DNA of 37,873 nt from positions 1-37,873 of the forward strand of contig DATBFY010000664.1 of assembly GCA_036558265.1 (NCBI GenBank). The letters are read 5' to 3'. A program made the translations under genes and the position numbers. This DNA comes from RYN-433 sp036558265 (lineage in GTDB: Bacteria; Planctomycetota; Phycisphaerae; Tepidisphaerales; Tepidisphaeraceae). The notes below the pieces were generated by a model. It had not been told where the DNA came from. It did not search any database and worked only from the letters and a program-made list of their open reading frames with translations. Position 1 is the first letter of the stretch. Every line of letters starts with the position of its first letter. This document shows, piece after piece, positions 1 to 8,346 of this stretch.

Positions 1-1356
1 ATCGAGCCTGAGTTGAACGTCGCGATGATCCTCAAGGACGGCCGATCGCTGCAATGGTGGACGGACTTCGAGAAGACCGCCGAGTCGTTCGCCCGTTTCA
101 GCCCGAAGGACGCCGCCATCCTCCGCCGCTGGCGCGACGACTTCCTCCCGGTCGTGCAGAAGATCCTGATCCCCGAAAGCCGCTCGCCGCCGATCCCCGC
201 CGAGCGCCGTCGGGCGCTCCTGGAGCGCAGCCCCGAAGGCCGGCGGCTGCTTGCCGCCAGCGCGCTCTCGCCCCTGGAGTTCGTCGAGCGCGAATTCGAA
301 AGCCCCGTCATCCGCGCCGGGCTGCTCTTCTTCAACGGCCTGCGCGAGGTGGACCTGCGCTGCCGCGGCTTCGGACACCACATCGCCGCCTTGCTGGCCA
401 GCTCCGGCAAGGCGCAGATGTGCCGGGGCGGCTCGGCCGCGCTCGCCAAGGCACTGGTCAGGGCCGTCGAAGATGCAGGCGGCGAGATCCTCCTCAACAC
501 CAGCCCGCGACGCATCCTGGTCGAGCACGAGCGGGCGATCGGCGTCGCAACCACCGATGGTTCGATCTTCAAAGCCCGGCACTTCGTAGCCTCGGGCTTG
601 AACCCGCGACAGACGTTCCTCGATCTGGTCGATGACGATCTCTTACCGAGCTCCTGGCGCGAGAAAGCCCGGCAATTCAAGTTCAACCAGATCGCCCCGC
701 TCTTCGCGCTGCACCTCAACCTGAACCAGGCTCCGCGCTACACCGCGGCCGAGCAATCGCCGGAGCTCACCCGCGCGTTCATGGTGATCCTCGGCCTCGA
801 CCACAACTCACAATACGCGGACATCGTCGCCCACCACGAGGCCGGCACGGTCCCGCCGACGGTTATGTGGGGAAGCTGCCCCACCCAGTTTGACCCATCC
901 CAGGCGCCGGCGGGCGGCCACACGGCCTTCATGTGGGAAAAGCTCCCCTACCATCTGAACGGCGACGCGAAGAACTGGGACACTCAGAAGGTGACGCACG
1001 CCCGCGACATGCTGAGCATCTGGACCCGGTACGCTCCCAACCTGGCCGACGGCCTGCTCGAGGGGTTCGCCCAAAGCCCGCTCGACACCGAGCGCACCCT
1101 GCCCAACATGCATGAAGGCGACCTGCTCGTCGGCGCCTTCACCCACGGCCAGATCGGCCACGACCGCCCCTTCCCCGGAGCCGGCCATTACCGCGGCCAC
1201 CTTAAGGGGCTCTACCTCTGCGGCTCCAGCTCCCACCCCGGCGGCAACATCACCGGCCTCCCCGGCTACAACTGCGCCCAAACCATCCTCGCCGACCTGG
1301 GCCTTCCCGCCCCCTGGGCCCCGCCACCGGCCAAGAAGCTGCTTGAAGAAATGTGA
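1..1356 (+). CDS. Phytoene-dehydrogenase-like FAD oxidoreductase, 5' partial
   Basis: The reading frame is open from base 1, so the gene starts upstream of the window. The first possible internal start, TTG at 13, is probably not the real one. The visible part is about 451 residues. It lacks the N-terminal GxGxxG dinucleotide-binding motif expected in this family, which must lie upstream. The C-terminus has a typical FAD-contacting segment, GSSSHPGGNITGLPGYNCA, as in the COG1233 phytoene desaturase / PYROXD2-like amine-oxidase-fold family. These enzymes oxidise or isomerise hydrophobic substrates such as carotenoid precursors, but many members have no known substrate. No carotenoid gene lies nearby, so a substrate is not assigned. 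The family call is firm; the function is open. Confidence 0.85.
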   Translation: MEPELNVAMILKDGRSLQWWTDFEKTAESFARFSPKDAAILRRWRDDFLPVVQKILIPESRSPPIPAERRRALLERSPEGRRLLAASALSPLEFVEREFESPVIRAGLLFFNGLREVDLRCRGFGHHIAALLASSGKAQMCRGGSAALAKALVRAVEDAGGEILLNTSPRRILVEHERAIGVATTDGSIFKARHFVASGLNPRQTFLDLVDDDLLPSSWREKARQFKFNQIAPLFALHLNLNQAPRYTAAEQSPELTRAFMVILGLDHNSQYADIVAHHEAGTVPPTVMWGSCPTQFDPSQAPAGGHTAFMWEKLPYHLNGDAKNWDTQKVTHARDMLSIWTRYAPNLADGLLEGFAQSPLDTERTLPNMHEGDLLVGAFTHGQIGHDRPFPGAGHYRGHLKGLYLCGSSSHPGGNITGLPGYNCAQTILADLGLPAPWAPPPAKKLLEEM

Positions 1357-1411
1357 TCCCCACCAGCGCGCGACTGCCGACCGCCCACCGCCTGCTGCCC
1401 ACTCATTTCAG

Positions 1412-1485
1412 GGTGACCGACGGGGCTCGAACCCGCGACCCCAAGGACCACAACCTTGTGCTCTACCAACTGAGCTACGGCCACC
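1412..1485 (-). tRNA. tRNA-His (GTG anticodon)
   Basis: The minus strand folds as a cloverleaf. The acceptor stem GTGGCCG/CGGTCAC has one G-U pair, the D arm is GCTC..GAGC, and the anticodon stem CAAGG/CCTTG encloses loop TTGTGGT with anticodon GTG. The T arm carries the TTCGAGC loop. An extra 5' G (G-1) faces C73, the identity element of bacterial tRNA-His. The 3' CCA is not encoded; CTG follows the discriminator base. Confidence 0.97.
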
Positions 1486-1498
1486 GACTACCCCCGCG

Positions 1499-1526
1499 TT
1501 TTTACCGCCTTTGAAGCCCGTGTCAA
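1499..1526 (-). promoter_or_regulatory. Sigma-70-type promoter of tRNA-His
   Basis: On the minus strand a consensus -35 TTGACA (1521-1526) is followed after 16 bases by TAAAAA (1499-1504). Transcription would begin about 7-8 bases before the tRNA 5' end. This is a tight, plausible arrangement for a stable-RNA promoter. Confidence 0.65.
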
Positions 1527-1756
1527 TACGACCGGGCGGGCCGGGCCGTTCCACGCCGCGTCACCCGGCGGATGAGGGTTCCATGAGAGGCCCCGTCCGC
1601 ATCGTCGGCATTTACCAGAACTTAGTTAAGAATCAGGCCCAACCCATCTTGACAGCCGAAATAGCGCTAAATACCCTCTGCCAAACCTCGGCGGACTCGT
1701 CTACAATACCCGACGGGTCCGCAAGGGTCGGATGGACCGGACCCTCTCGCCGAACG

Positions 1757-1762
1757 TATAAC
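1757..1762 (+). promoter_or_regulatory. -10 box for a probably leaderless kinase mRNA
   Basis: TATAAC matches the -10 consensus at five of six bases and ends 7 bases before ATG 1770. A weak -35, TGGACC (1733-1738), lies 18 bases upstream. No Shine-Dalgarno sequence precedes the ATG, so transcription probably starts at or next to the start codon. A second hexamer, TACAAT at 1702-1707, could instead give a leader of about 55 bases. Confidence 0.5.
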
Positions 1763-1769
1763 CTACACG

Positions 1770-3041
1770 ATGGCCAACGACGACAATGGCGCCACGGGAC
1801 TCACGACCAGCCTCGACACGGAGGTGGGCAAGGTCGTTGTCGATATGGGGCTGGCGACCCGCACCGAGATCGATTTCTGTCGCGAGCAGCAGAAGCAATC
1901 CTCCGATCCCAACCAGCGGTCGCTGGCCGATCTGTTGGTGGATAATCAGTTTATTACCGCGAACCAGGCCAAACGGATCCGCAAAAGCCTGGAAGAACGC
2001 AAGAATTCCCAGATTCCGGGGTATACGCTGATCAGCAAGCTGGGCAAGGGGGCGATGGCCACGGTCTACAAGGCCCGCCAGAACAACCTCGACCGCATCG
2101 TGGCGATCAAGGTGCTGCCCAAGCGTTTGAGCGAGAATCCCGAGTTCGTGGACCGGTTTTACAAGGAGGGGAAGGCCGCGGCACGGTTGTCGCACAACAA
2201 CGTCGTGCAGGCGATCGACGTGGGTTGCGCTCCGGAGGGGTACCACTACTTCGTCATGGAGTATGTGGAAGGCCAGACGCTCTACGACATCATGCAGCCG
2301 CCGCCGGTGGGCGAGGGGCGCACCTTCTCCGAGGCCGAAGCGCTGGACGTGATGATCCAGATGGCCGACGCCCTGGCGCACGCGCATCAGCGGAACCTGA
2401 TCCACCGCGACGTTAAGCCCAAGAACATCCTGCTGACCAAGGAAGGCGTCGCGAAGCTCACCGACCTGGGTCTTGCGCGAGCCGTTGACGACAAGCTCGC
2501 GGCCGAGAGCGAGGCCGGAAAGGCCTACGGCACCCCCTATTACATCTCGCCCGAGCAGATCCGTGGCGACGTGGATATCGACTTCCGCGCCGACATCTAC
2601 TCGCTGGGCGCGACGATGTACCACCTGGTCACCGGCAAACCCCCCTTCGACGGTGAGACCCCGTCGGCGGTGATGCACAAGCACCTCAAGCAGCCGCTCA
2701 CTCCCGCGGATCACGTCAACACGGCGCTATCGGCCGGCGTCGGCGAGATCATCGATATCGCGATGGCCAAGAACCGCGAGGAGCGCTACCAGTCGGTCGA
2801 GGACATGCTGGAGGACCTCCAGGCCGTCCGCCGCGGCGAACCCCCGACCCACGCCAAGCGGGCCGTGCACCTGGAGGGTCTGGAGCGTCTCGAGGAGACC
2901 GGCAAGACCGTAGACATCGCCCCGGCGTCCTCCTCATCTCGCTCGCCCTGGTCCAACCCGATGACGCTGACGATCCTGGGCGTGGCGGCGCTGTCGGTGC
3001 TGCTGAACGTGATCCTGCTGATCCTTTACGCGAACAAGTAG
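1770..3041 (+). CDS. Membrane-anchored Ser/Thr protein kinase
   Basis: This is a 423-residue eukaryotic-type (Hanks) kinase. Residues 1-85 form a helical N-terminal region with a 'LLVDNQFITANQAKRI' segment that I see as a separate small domain. The kinase domain follows: glycine loop GKGAMATVYKA near residue 92, the lysine in AIKVLP near 113, HRDVKPKNIL near 212, DLGLAR near 232 (DLG replaces the usual DFG), and GTPYYISPEQ near 254. One transmembrane helix at about 400-420 ends the protein, so the catalytic domain should be cytoplasmic with almost no extracellular sensor. The gene reads toward a PDZ/HEAT-like anchored protein 112 bases downstream, a possible partner. No substrate can be inferred. 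Confidence 0.95.
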   Translation: MANDDNGATGLTTSLDTEVGKVVVDMGLATRTEIDFCREQQKQSSDPNQRSLADLLVDNQFITANQAKRIRKSLEERKNSQIPGYTLISKLGKGAMATVYKARQNNLDRIVAIKVLPKRLSENPEFVDRFYKEGKAAARLSHNNVVQAIDVGCAPEGYHYFVMEYVEGQTLYDIMQPPPVGEGRTFSEAEALDVMIQMADALAHAHQRNLIHRDVKPKNILLTKEGVAKLTDLGLARAVDDKLAAESEAGKAYGTPYYISPEQIRGDVDIDFRADIYSLGATMYHLVTGKPPFDGETPSAVMHKHLKQPLTPADHVNTALSAGVGEIIDIAMAKNREERYQSVEDMLEDLQAVRRGEPPTHAKRAVHLEGLERLEETGKTVDIAPASSSSRSPWSNPMTLTILGVAALSVLLNVILLILYANK

Positions 3042-3153
3042 CGATCGCGCGAAATTGCGGGGAGCCGGCGCGGGGAAATTCCTTGAAATTCCGAGCGCCC
3101 GGTCCGAGACTGCTTGCCAGCATTTCCGTTCTTCGCACGCAAGGAGGATCCGC

Positions 3154-5928
3154 ATGCCCGCACCCCGCTGGCGAGTCGTCGCCGTAGTTGTGGTCATCGC
3201 GCTGGCCGGATACTTCGTGGTCTGGTGGCAGTTGAGCCGTCCGACGCCGATCAGTCACCGCTTGCCCGTCGGGCACCTGGTTCAGTCGTCGCCGGCCACC
3301 TCTGTCGCGGCCGCAACGACCGCGCCATCGACCTCGGCGCGGGCGCGGCCGCAGGCGTTCGTCCCACCCAAGCCCCCGCCCCTCAAACCCGCAACGCTCG
3401 ACCTCGACGAGAAGGAGATCGCGTCGCTGATCAACGACATGGGCGGCGCCGACTTCGCCGTGCGCGAGGCCGCCGCCCAGAAACTCAAGAAGCTCGGTCC
3501 CGAGCGCGTTCCGGCACTCGGGCGCTTCCGCGACAACGACGACCCAGAGATCGCAACCCGCGTCAACGCAGTCATCCGGAGTTTCGACTGGATGAACCAT
3601 GGCGCCGTCGTGGTCGAGATGGTTGCCGGGTCACAAGGCGCGCGGCTGGGGATCCTGCCCGGCGATGTGATCGTGAAGATCAACGACACGCCGGTCATGG
3701 GCCGGGCGACCGTCGCGAAGGTCACGCCCGATCAGCCGCGCACCCTCTACGTCTGGCGTGCCGGGCGGATCTACTCGGTAAAGGTTGCCGGCGGGTCGGT
3801 CGGCGTCTACCTGGGGGACTGGGATCTTGCCAAGGGCGGCAACGACCAGGCGCGCGGGCTCGCCCAGTTCGCGCGTGAGCAGACCGGCGGCGGCAGCCCC
3901 GACACCGCCGAGGCCTACCGCCGACTTCGCGCCGCGCGTGACGCTGGCATGACCGACCGCTGGAGCTGCGGACTGCTGGCGTGCCTGGCGGCCCAGCAGC
4001 TCGATCACAAGGTCGCGATGGCGTCTTATCGGCTCTTCCGCGGCAGCGACGGCACGTGCGACCTGACCCACCGCGCGGTCGAGATGCCTTTCCATGGGCT
4101 GCCCTTCAATAGCCCCCACTCCGCCTTCCTGCTGGAGCGCTTCCGCGCCGAGCCCTGGTCGCCATTGCTCTACCACGAGTTGGAAGACTGGTTCTGCCGC
4201 GCGGGACGCAACTACCCGATGCTCAAGGAGGTCATCGGCCAGCCCTGGCAAGCGGCGCAGTCCATCAACGTGGACCTGCGCCGCTTCGACGCCGAAGCCC
4301 GGCTGAAGGTGGACATCGCCGAACACCGCTGGGCCGACGCCCTGCGCGATTACGACAACAGTCCGGATTTCCTGTGGCAATCCGATTGGCGGCACGGCTG
4401 CGCAATCAGCGCGGCGATTCACGCCGGACGGGTGGACAAGGCGGTCGACGTCGCCGCCCGACTCCTCGAACACCTCCGCACTGAAACCAACCTGTCTCCG
4501 ATCAGCGGGGACGTCTGGTACGCGATCAACGCGGCGGGGGCAGCCGGGGACGTGAAGGGGATCGAGCGGTTGAGCGGCCTGATCCACGCTCTGGACGCCA
4601 ATACCCAGGCCCACCTGGTGGACGACCGTTCGCTGGAGATGTCGCAGAACGTCGGCGCGGCCGAGTACACGCTCCGCCTGCTGGCCGAGTTTGCCCGGAT
4701 CCCCAATCGTCAGAACGCCCGGACGGTCTACTTCGGCCTGCTCGCCGCCTCCCCGACGACGACGGCGGAGAAGTTCCGCCAGGCCTGGGACCAGCGGGTG
4801 ACCGGGAAGAACGAGAGCTTCCTCGTGGATCTGGCCGGGGTCGATGGCTTCCTCCGTTTTGGCGACTACGACCGCGCCCGGACGGCCTGGGACGGTTACC
4901 TGAAGGCCCGCCCCTACAAGGAACCACCGCCCAAGGGGGTCGTGCAAACGATCGAGTTCGCCACCCAAAACGCCAAACGACTTCAAACCGACTGGTCCGA
5001 CCTTCGCGGGATGCTGCAAGTCCGCGACGGCGGCGAAAAAGACACGCATTGGGTACTGCGCTGGGACGGGGCGGTGCTTTTCGTGGATGCGGCGGGGAAG
5101 GTGCGACAGTACCCAGGCCTGCCACCTCCCGCGATGCCCCTGCGTGCCACCGAAACGTACCTGATCGTCGGCGAGCGGTCGGTCTGGTGCCGCTTTCCTT
5201 ACCCGCAGCTCGAGTCACCGGTCGTGTTCAACATGCACATCCCGAATCCGCCGTACGTGCTCGACACGCGCGCCGGGCGCTGGATAAACGCCTACACGAC
5301 GGACGTGGACGTGGATTGGGGCATGGGCGGTCGGCGGGAGGCGCTGGCGGTGGCGGTGATGCGGTACGTCAATAAGACTTACCCCCTGCCGGCGGGTGAG
5401 GCGCCGCGGCGATACATGCTGAAGAACGACGGCGACTTCTGGTTGGAGGGGAACCTGCGCGTCCGGTGCAGCCCGAGCACGGGGGAGATCACGGACCTGT
5501 CGGCCGAGGTCGGCAAGGCCGCGGGACTATCGAGGCCGGCAGAGATCTATGATATCGGCGGCGATCGGAGCGGTTTGATCCTGGTGCTCAGCGACGTCGG
5601 GCTGTTCCAAATGGACCGCGACGAGGTTCGCCGGGTCGAGTTGCCGGGGCTGAAAGAGCAGAACGTCCACCTCTGCTACATGGATTTCCAGGCGTACTAC
5701 GGATTTCAGCACGCGGGCAGGCTGATCGGCGTTGCGCCCCAGGATGGGGGACAGGTGTTCGAGCTGATGCCGGACCGGACGGTCCGCGCGACGACGGGAT
5801 TTTGCGGTCTGGGTCCGCAGGATTGGTTCGCCTCGGAATTCACGCTGGCGCGATGGGGATCGAGCCTGGCGCTGGCGGACCTGATCCAGGGCATCTACCT
5901 GAAGCGCGTGGCGGGCGAGCAGAAATGA
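3154..5928 (+). CDS. Membrane-anchored PDZ-domain protein with HEAT-like region
   Basis: Start ATG 3154 is chosen because AAGGAGGATC sits just upstream; a longer in-frame reading from 3055 lacks such a site. The 924-residue product begins with one transmembrane helix (about 8-25) and then a Pro/Ala/Thr-rich linker. A short HEAT-like helical stretch, about 90-135, resembles segments found in planctomycete PDZ and serine-protease proteins. A PDZ-like domain at about 148-205 contains GARLGILPGDVIVKINDTPV. The remaining 700 residues look like helical repeats followed by a beta-rich C-terminal region with WVLRWDG and WINAYTTD-type strands, possibly a propeller. No protease triad is visible. The protein probably acts at or outside the membrane as a scaffold. 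The specific function is unknown. Confidence 0.85.
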   Translation: MPAPRWRVVAVVVVIALAGYFVVWWQLSRPTPISHRLPVGHLVQSSPATSVAAATTAPSTSARARPQAFVPPKPPPLKPATLDLDEKEIASLINDMGGADFAVREAAAQKLKKLGPERVPALGRFRDNDDPEIATRVNAVIRSFDWMNHGAVVVEMVAGSQGARLGILPGDVIVKINDTPVMGRATVAKVTPDQPRTLYVWRAGRIYSVKVAGGSVGVYLGDWDLAKGGNDQARGLAQFAREQTGGGSPDTAEAYRRLRAARDAGMTDRWSCGLLACLAAQQLDHKVAMASYRLFRGSDGTCDLTHRAVEMPFHGLPFNSPHSAFLLERFRAEPWSPLLYHELEDWFCRAGRNYPMLKEVIGQPWQAAQSINVDLRRFDAEARLKVDIAEHRWADALRDYDNSPDFLWQSDWRHGCAISAAIHAGRVDKAVDVAARLLEHLRTETNLSPISGDVWYAINAAGAAGDVKGIERLSGLIHALDANTQAHLVDDRSLEMSQNVGAAEYTLRLLAEFARIPNRQNARTVYFGLLAASPTTTAEKFRQAWDQRVTGKNESFLVDLAGVDGFLRFGDYDRARTAWDGYLKARPYKEPPPKGVVQTIEFATQNAKRLQTDWSDLRGMLQVRDGGEKDTHWVLRWDGAVLFVDAAGKVRQYPGLPPPAMPLRATETYLIVGERSVWCRFPYPQLESPVVFNMHIPNPPYVLDTRAGRWINAYTTDVDVDWGMGGRREALAVAVMRYVNKTYPLPAGEAPRRYMLKNDGDFWLEGNLRVRCSPSTGEITDLSAEVGKAAGLSRPAEIYDIGGDRSGLILVLSDVGLFQMDRDEVRRVELPGLKEQNVHLCYMDFQAYYGFQHAGRLIGVAPQDGGQVFELMPDRTVRATTGFCGLGPQDWFASEFTLARWGSSLALADLIQGIYLKRVAGEQK

Positions 5929-5941
5929 CAGGCGCGTGCGG

Positions 5942-6217
5942 TTACTCGGGTCGGGTGGGCTCCTCGTCCTCGGGACGGTCGTGGAGTTGGCTGGGATGGG
6001 GCTCGGTTTCCGGGGATTCGGGAAAGAGGCGTTTTCGATCCTCTTCGATATCGCCGCGATCGGTGACGGCATCATCGGCCGCCATGCCGGTCTCGGCGTC
6101 GGGAACGCCTGTGGCGTTGCCGGCGCCGCTGTTGGCGTCGGACGCGCCCGGGCCGCCGCCGATTCGGTCACGGTCTTCGTCGCTGGTCAGATCCCAGTCG
6201 GATTTATCCTTGGCCAT
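5942..6217 (-). CDS. Small acidic hypothetical protein
   Basis: A 91-residue product starts MAKDKSDWDL. The start at 6217 is supported by GGAGG about 10 bases upstream; the longer reading from 6298 has no such site. The sequence is rich in Asp, Glu, Gly and Pro, lacks hydrophobic segments and is probably disordered. It faces the end of the PDZ protein gene (13 bases apart, convergent) and is divergent from the dehydrogenase at 6356. I do not recognise a family. It could be a small conserved planctomycete protein or a chance frame, though the ribosome binding site and the absence of a better gene on either strand favour a real gene. Confidence 0.6.
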   Translation of the reverse strand: MAKDKSDWDLTSDEDRDRIGGGPGASDANSGAGNATGVPDAETGMAADDAVTDRGDIEEDRKRLFPESPETEPHPSQLHDRPEDEEPTRPE

Positions 6218-6341
6218 GTGGTGGGGCCTCCGTGGTTGGGTGCGAAAGGTCGAGCGTAACGCGGGCGGATGCGCATGGGAGGGGGGAAAATGGGTCAAGG
6301 GGTTCAGGGTTCAGGAGCGTAGACCGGCGGCGGGTTCGCTC

Positions 6342-6347
6342 TACAAT
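6342..6347 (+). promoter_or_regulatory. -10 box for a probably leaderless dehydrogenase mRNA
   Basis: TACAAT (five of six consensus bases) ends 8 bases before ATG 6356. TAGACC at 6320-6325, 16 bases upstream, could be the -35. No Shine-Dalgarno sequence can fit in the interval. Confidence 0.55.
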
Positions 6348-6355
6348 CGCCGGCC

Positions 6356-7231
6356 ATGAGCACACGCGTGGCGTTTATCGGGATGGGGATCATGGGGCTG
6401 CCGATGGCGGGGCACCTGCTGGCCGCGGGGCATCGGGTGACGGTGAACACTCGGACCAAAGCCAAGGCCGAGCCGATCCTGGCGAAGGGGGCGGCATGGG
6501 CGGATTCGCCTCGCCAGGCGGCGGACGGGGCCGAAGTCGTCTTCGTCTGCGTGACCGATACGCCGGACGTAAAAGACGTGCTGCTCGCGGATGATGGCGT
6601 GATCGTGGCGGCGCGCGACGGGATGATCGTGGTCGATCATTCGACAATCTCGCCGTCGGCGACGCGGGAGATGGCGGGCGAGCTGGCGAAGAAGGGGGCG
6701 ACGCTGCTGGACGCGCCGGTGTCGGGCGGGGATGTCGGCGCGCGAAACGCGACGCTGTCGATCATGGTGGGCGGGGATGAGGCGGCGTTCCGGAAGGTCG
6801 AGCCGCTCCTGAAAACGATGGGCAAGACGATCACCCACTGCGGGCCCAGCGGCACGGGGCAGTTGACCAAGCTGGTGAACCAGATCCTGGTTTCGGTGAC
6901 GAACCTGGCGGTGTCGGAGGCGCTCGTGTTCGCGCGCAAGAACGGGTTGGACGCACAGCGGACGCTTGAAGCGGTCGGCGGCGGGGCCGCGGGGTCGTGG
7001 CAGCTCGCGAATTTGGGGCCGCGAATGCTCAAGGGAGACTTCGCCCCCGGCTTCATGATCGACCTGCAGCAGAAGGATCTGAGGTTGGTGCTGGAGGCGG
7101 CGGGGCTGGCGAAGACGCCGCTGCCGGCGCTGGCGCTGGTGCATCAGTTGTTCACCAGCGCGCAGGCGGCCGGCAAAGGGCGGGAGGGGACGCAGGCATT
7201 GTTTTCCGTGATTGAAAAGTTGTCGAAGTAG
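6356..7231 (+). CDS. 3-hydroxyisobutyrate-dehydrogenase-family oxidoreductase
   Basis: A 291-residue NAD(P)-dependent beta-hydroxyacid dehydrogenase. The N-terminal Rossmann motif GMGIMGLPMAGHLLAAGH, the substrate-loop motif LDAPVSGGDVGARNA and the catalytic-lysine motif GPSGTGQLTKLVNQ (Lys near 172) are all present. Length is normal for the family, which includes 3-hydroxyisobutyrate dehydrogenase, tartronate-semialdehyde reductase (GarR) and glyoxylate/succinic-semialdehyde reductase. These oxidise or reduce small 3-hydroxy or 2-oxo acids in the cytoplasm. No pathway gene lies beside it, so the substrate is not assigned. The start is fixed by the upstream TACAAT; the mRNA is probably leaderless. 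Confidence 0.93.
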   Translation: MSTRVAFIGMGIMGLPMAGHLLAAGHRVTVNTRTKAKAEPILAKGAAWADSPRQAADGAEVVFVCVTDTPDVKDVLLADDGVIVAARDGMIVVDHSTISPSATREMAGELAKKGATLLDAPVSGGDVGARNATLSIMVGGDEAAFRKVEPLLKTMGKTITHCGPSGTGQLTKLVNQILVSVTNLAVSEALVFARKNGLDAQRTLEAVGGGAAGSWQLANLGPRMLKGDFAPGFMIDLQQKDLRLVLEAAGLAKTPLPALALVHQLFTSAQAAGKGREGTQALFSVIEKLSK

Positions 7232-7307
7232 CTTCTCTTAGGAGAGCGGTGGGTTGCGACGCGCCCCGTAGGCGGAGCGGCTAAGGATCGGTGTCGGAAG
7301 CCTGATT

Positions 7308-7388
7308 GGGTGGCATGGGCAAACTTGTTTGCCCGTGTTTTCGCGAGAAAACGCCACGGGCAATGGAGTACCATTGCCCATGCCACCC
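7308..7388. repeat. 81-bp multi-hairpin palindromic repeat element
   Basis: The ends GGGTGGCATGGGCAA and TTGCCCATGCCACCC are perfect 15-base inverted repeats. Inside are three perfect hairpins: GGGCAAAC-TT-GTTTGCCC (7317-7334), GTTTTC-GCGA-GAAAAC (7337-7352) and GGGCAATGG-AGTA-CCATTGCCC (7358-7379). The outer stem competes with hairpins 1 and 3. The element lies between two convergent genes and could also stop transcription. A related, shorter copy is at 12251-12281 in inverse orientation, so this is a dispersed repeat, probably MITE- or REP-like. Confidence 0.85.
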
Positions 7389-7439
7389 GGGTTCTGAAGC
7401 AGCGGCTAAACTGGACGCGGGGATTGAGAAGAAGTCACA

Positions 7440-8231
7440 TCACGCTGAGTCCACCCGGTACAGGCCAAACTCCGGCGCGACGCAGTGGGTCGGCCGGCGG
7501 GGGTCGTAGAGGATCGCGATCGGGTCCATTTTGCGGGCGCGTTGCCAGGGGGCGAGCAGGTCCGTGCGGGTCTCGGTGCGGACGTTGAAGCCGTCGGCGG
7601 TCTGGAACGCGACGGTCAGGAAATGGGTCGCTCCGCGGCCGCTCGTCTTGCGCTTCGAGAGGATCGTCCCCGTCGCGGGCAGGCCGATCCTGTAGAGTCG
7701 GCGGACGCGCCACAGGCGGAGGTAGAACTCGCGGACCATCAGCAGGCAGACGCCGCACCAGAAGGTGCCGAACAGGCCGATCATGCCGACGCCCGCCCAG
7801 GCGGACGCGGTGGTGTCGATGACCTTGTGGAAGAGGATGACGGGGCCGATCGACAGCGTGTGGACGCGGGCGGTGTGGGGCGCTGCCTGGGTGCGCGTCA
7901 ACGCGTTGTAGGTGTCTTTGCCGATCGTGCATTGGAGGTGGCGCGGGCGGCCGTTGAGGTCGTAGGTGCAGGCGACGTGATAGACCGGGCGGCCCCTGTT
8001 GTTGGCCGTGGTCCAGGCCCGATCGACCTGGGCGGCGAAATCGTTGCCCGCAAGCAGCCAGATGACGCCGCCGACGAACGCGCCGATGAGGCCAAAGCCG
8101 ATCAGCACATGCGGGAGGGTGAAGAGGCGCGCGAGCATGAGCCCGGCCCAGGGGCGCATGCGGCGGCGGACCCGGCGGGCGGGCCGCCAGGGCTCGTGGG
8201 TCAGTGTTGATGCCGTCCCGGTGAGCCGCAT
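7440..8231 (-). CDS. DUF3592-like two-helix membrane protein (copy 2)
   Basis: About 263 residues from ATG 8231 (ATG 8234 directly upstream is the alternative). A transmembrane helix near residues 36-60 (PHVLIGFGLIGAFVGGVIWL) is followed by a soluble segment, a second helix (GMIGLFGTFWCGVCLLMV), and a C-terminal beta-rich part with GLPATGTILSKR and ILYDPRRPTH. This layout, two membrane helices around an extracytoplasmic domain plus the 'xxLYDPxxP' end, matches DUF3592-type proteins. Its neighbour at 8347-9141 is a paralog with the same order of segments. Function is unknown. A TATGAA hexamer 8 bases before ATG 8231 and the lack of a ribosome binding site favour that start. Confidence 0.8.
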   Translation of the reverse strand: MRLTGTASTLTHEPWRPARRVRRRMRPWAGLMLARLFTLPHVLIGFGLIGAFVGGVIWLLAGNDFAAQVDRAWTTANNRGRPVYHVACTYDLNGRPRHLQCTIGKDTYNALTRTQAAPHTARVHTLSIGPVILFHKVIDTTASAWAGVGMIGLFGTFWCGVCLLMVREFYLRLWRVRRLYRIGLPATGTILSKRKTSGRGATHFLTVAFQTADGFNVRTETRTDLLAPWQRARKMDPIAILYDPRRPTHCVAPEFGLYRVDSA

Positions 8232-8239
8232 CATTCCAA

Positions 8240-8245
8240 TTCATA
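8240..8245 (-). promoter_or_regulatory. -10-like hexamer before DUF3592 copy 2
   Basis: Minus-strand TATGAA (four of six) ends 8 bases before ATG 8231 and 5 bases before ATG 8234. It fits the leaderless spacing seen at other genes here but is a weaker match. Confidence 0.35.
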
Positions 8246-8346
8246 CTTATCGGATGGAACGGCGGCCATTGTGAATGGCGGTCACCTTTGTACGTTCGCA
8301 GATGTTGGCGCGCCAATCCTGTTCTCGGATTGCGGGCCGGGCAAGG

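Noticed and set aside
1649..1654. TTGACA as the -35 of the kinase promoter
   Set aside because: At 17 bases downstream there is only TACCCT; the TATAAC box next to the start codon is a better match.
3631..5049. 472-codon minus-strand frame
   Set aside because: Antisense to the PDZ protein, with no motif that I can recognise.
7308..7388. CRISPR repeat or small protein genes in the palindromic element
   Set aside because: There are no regularly spaced copies, and the short frames across it also appear at the second repeat, as expected for a dispersed non-coding element.
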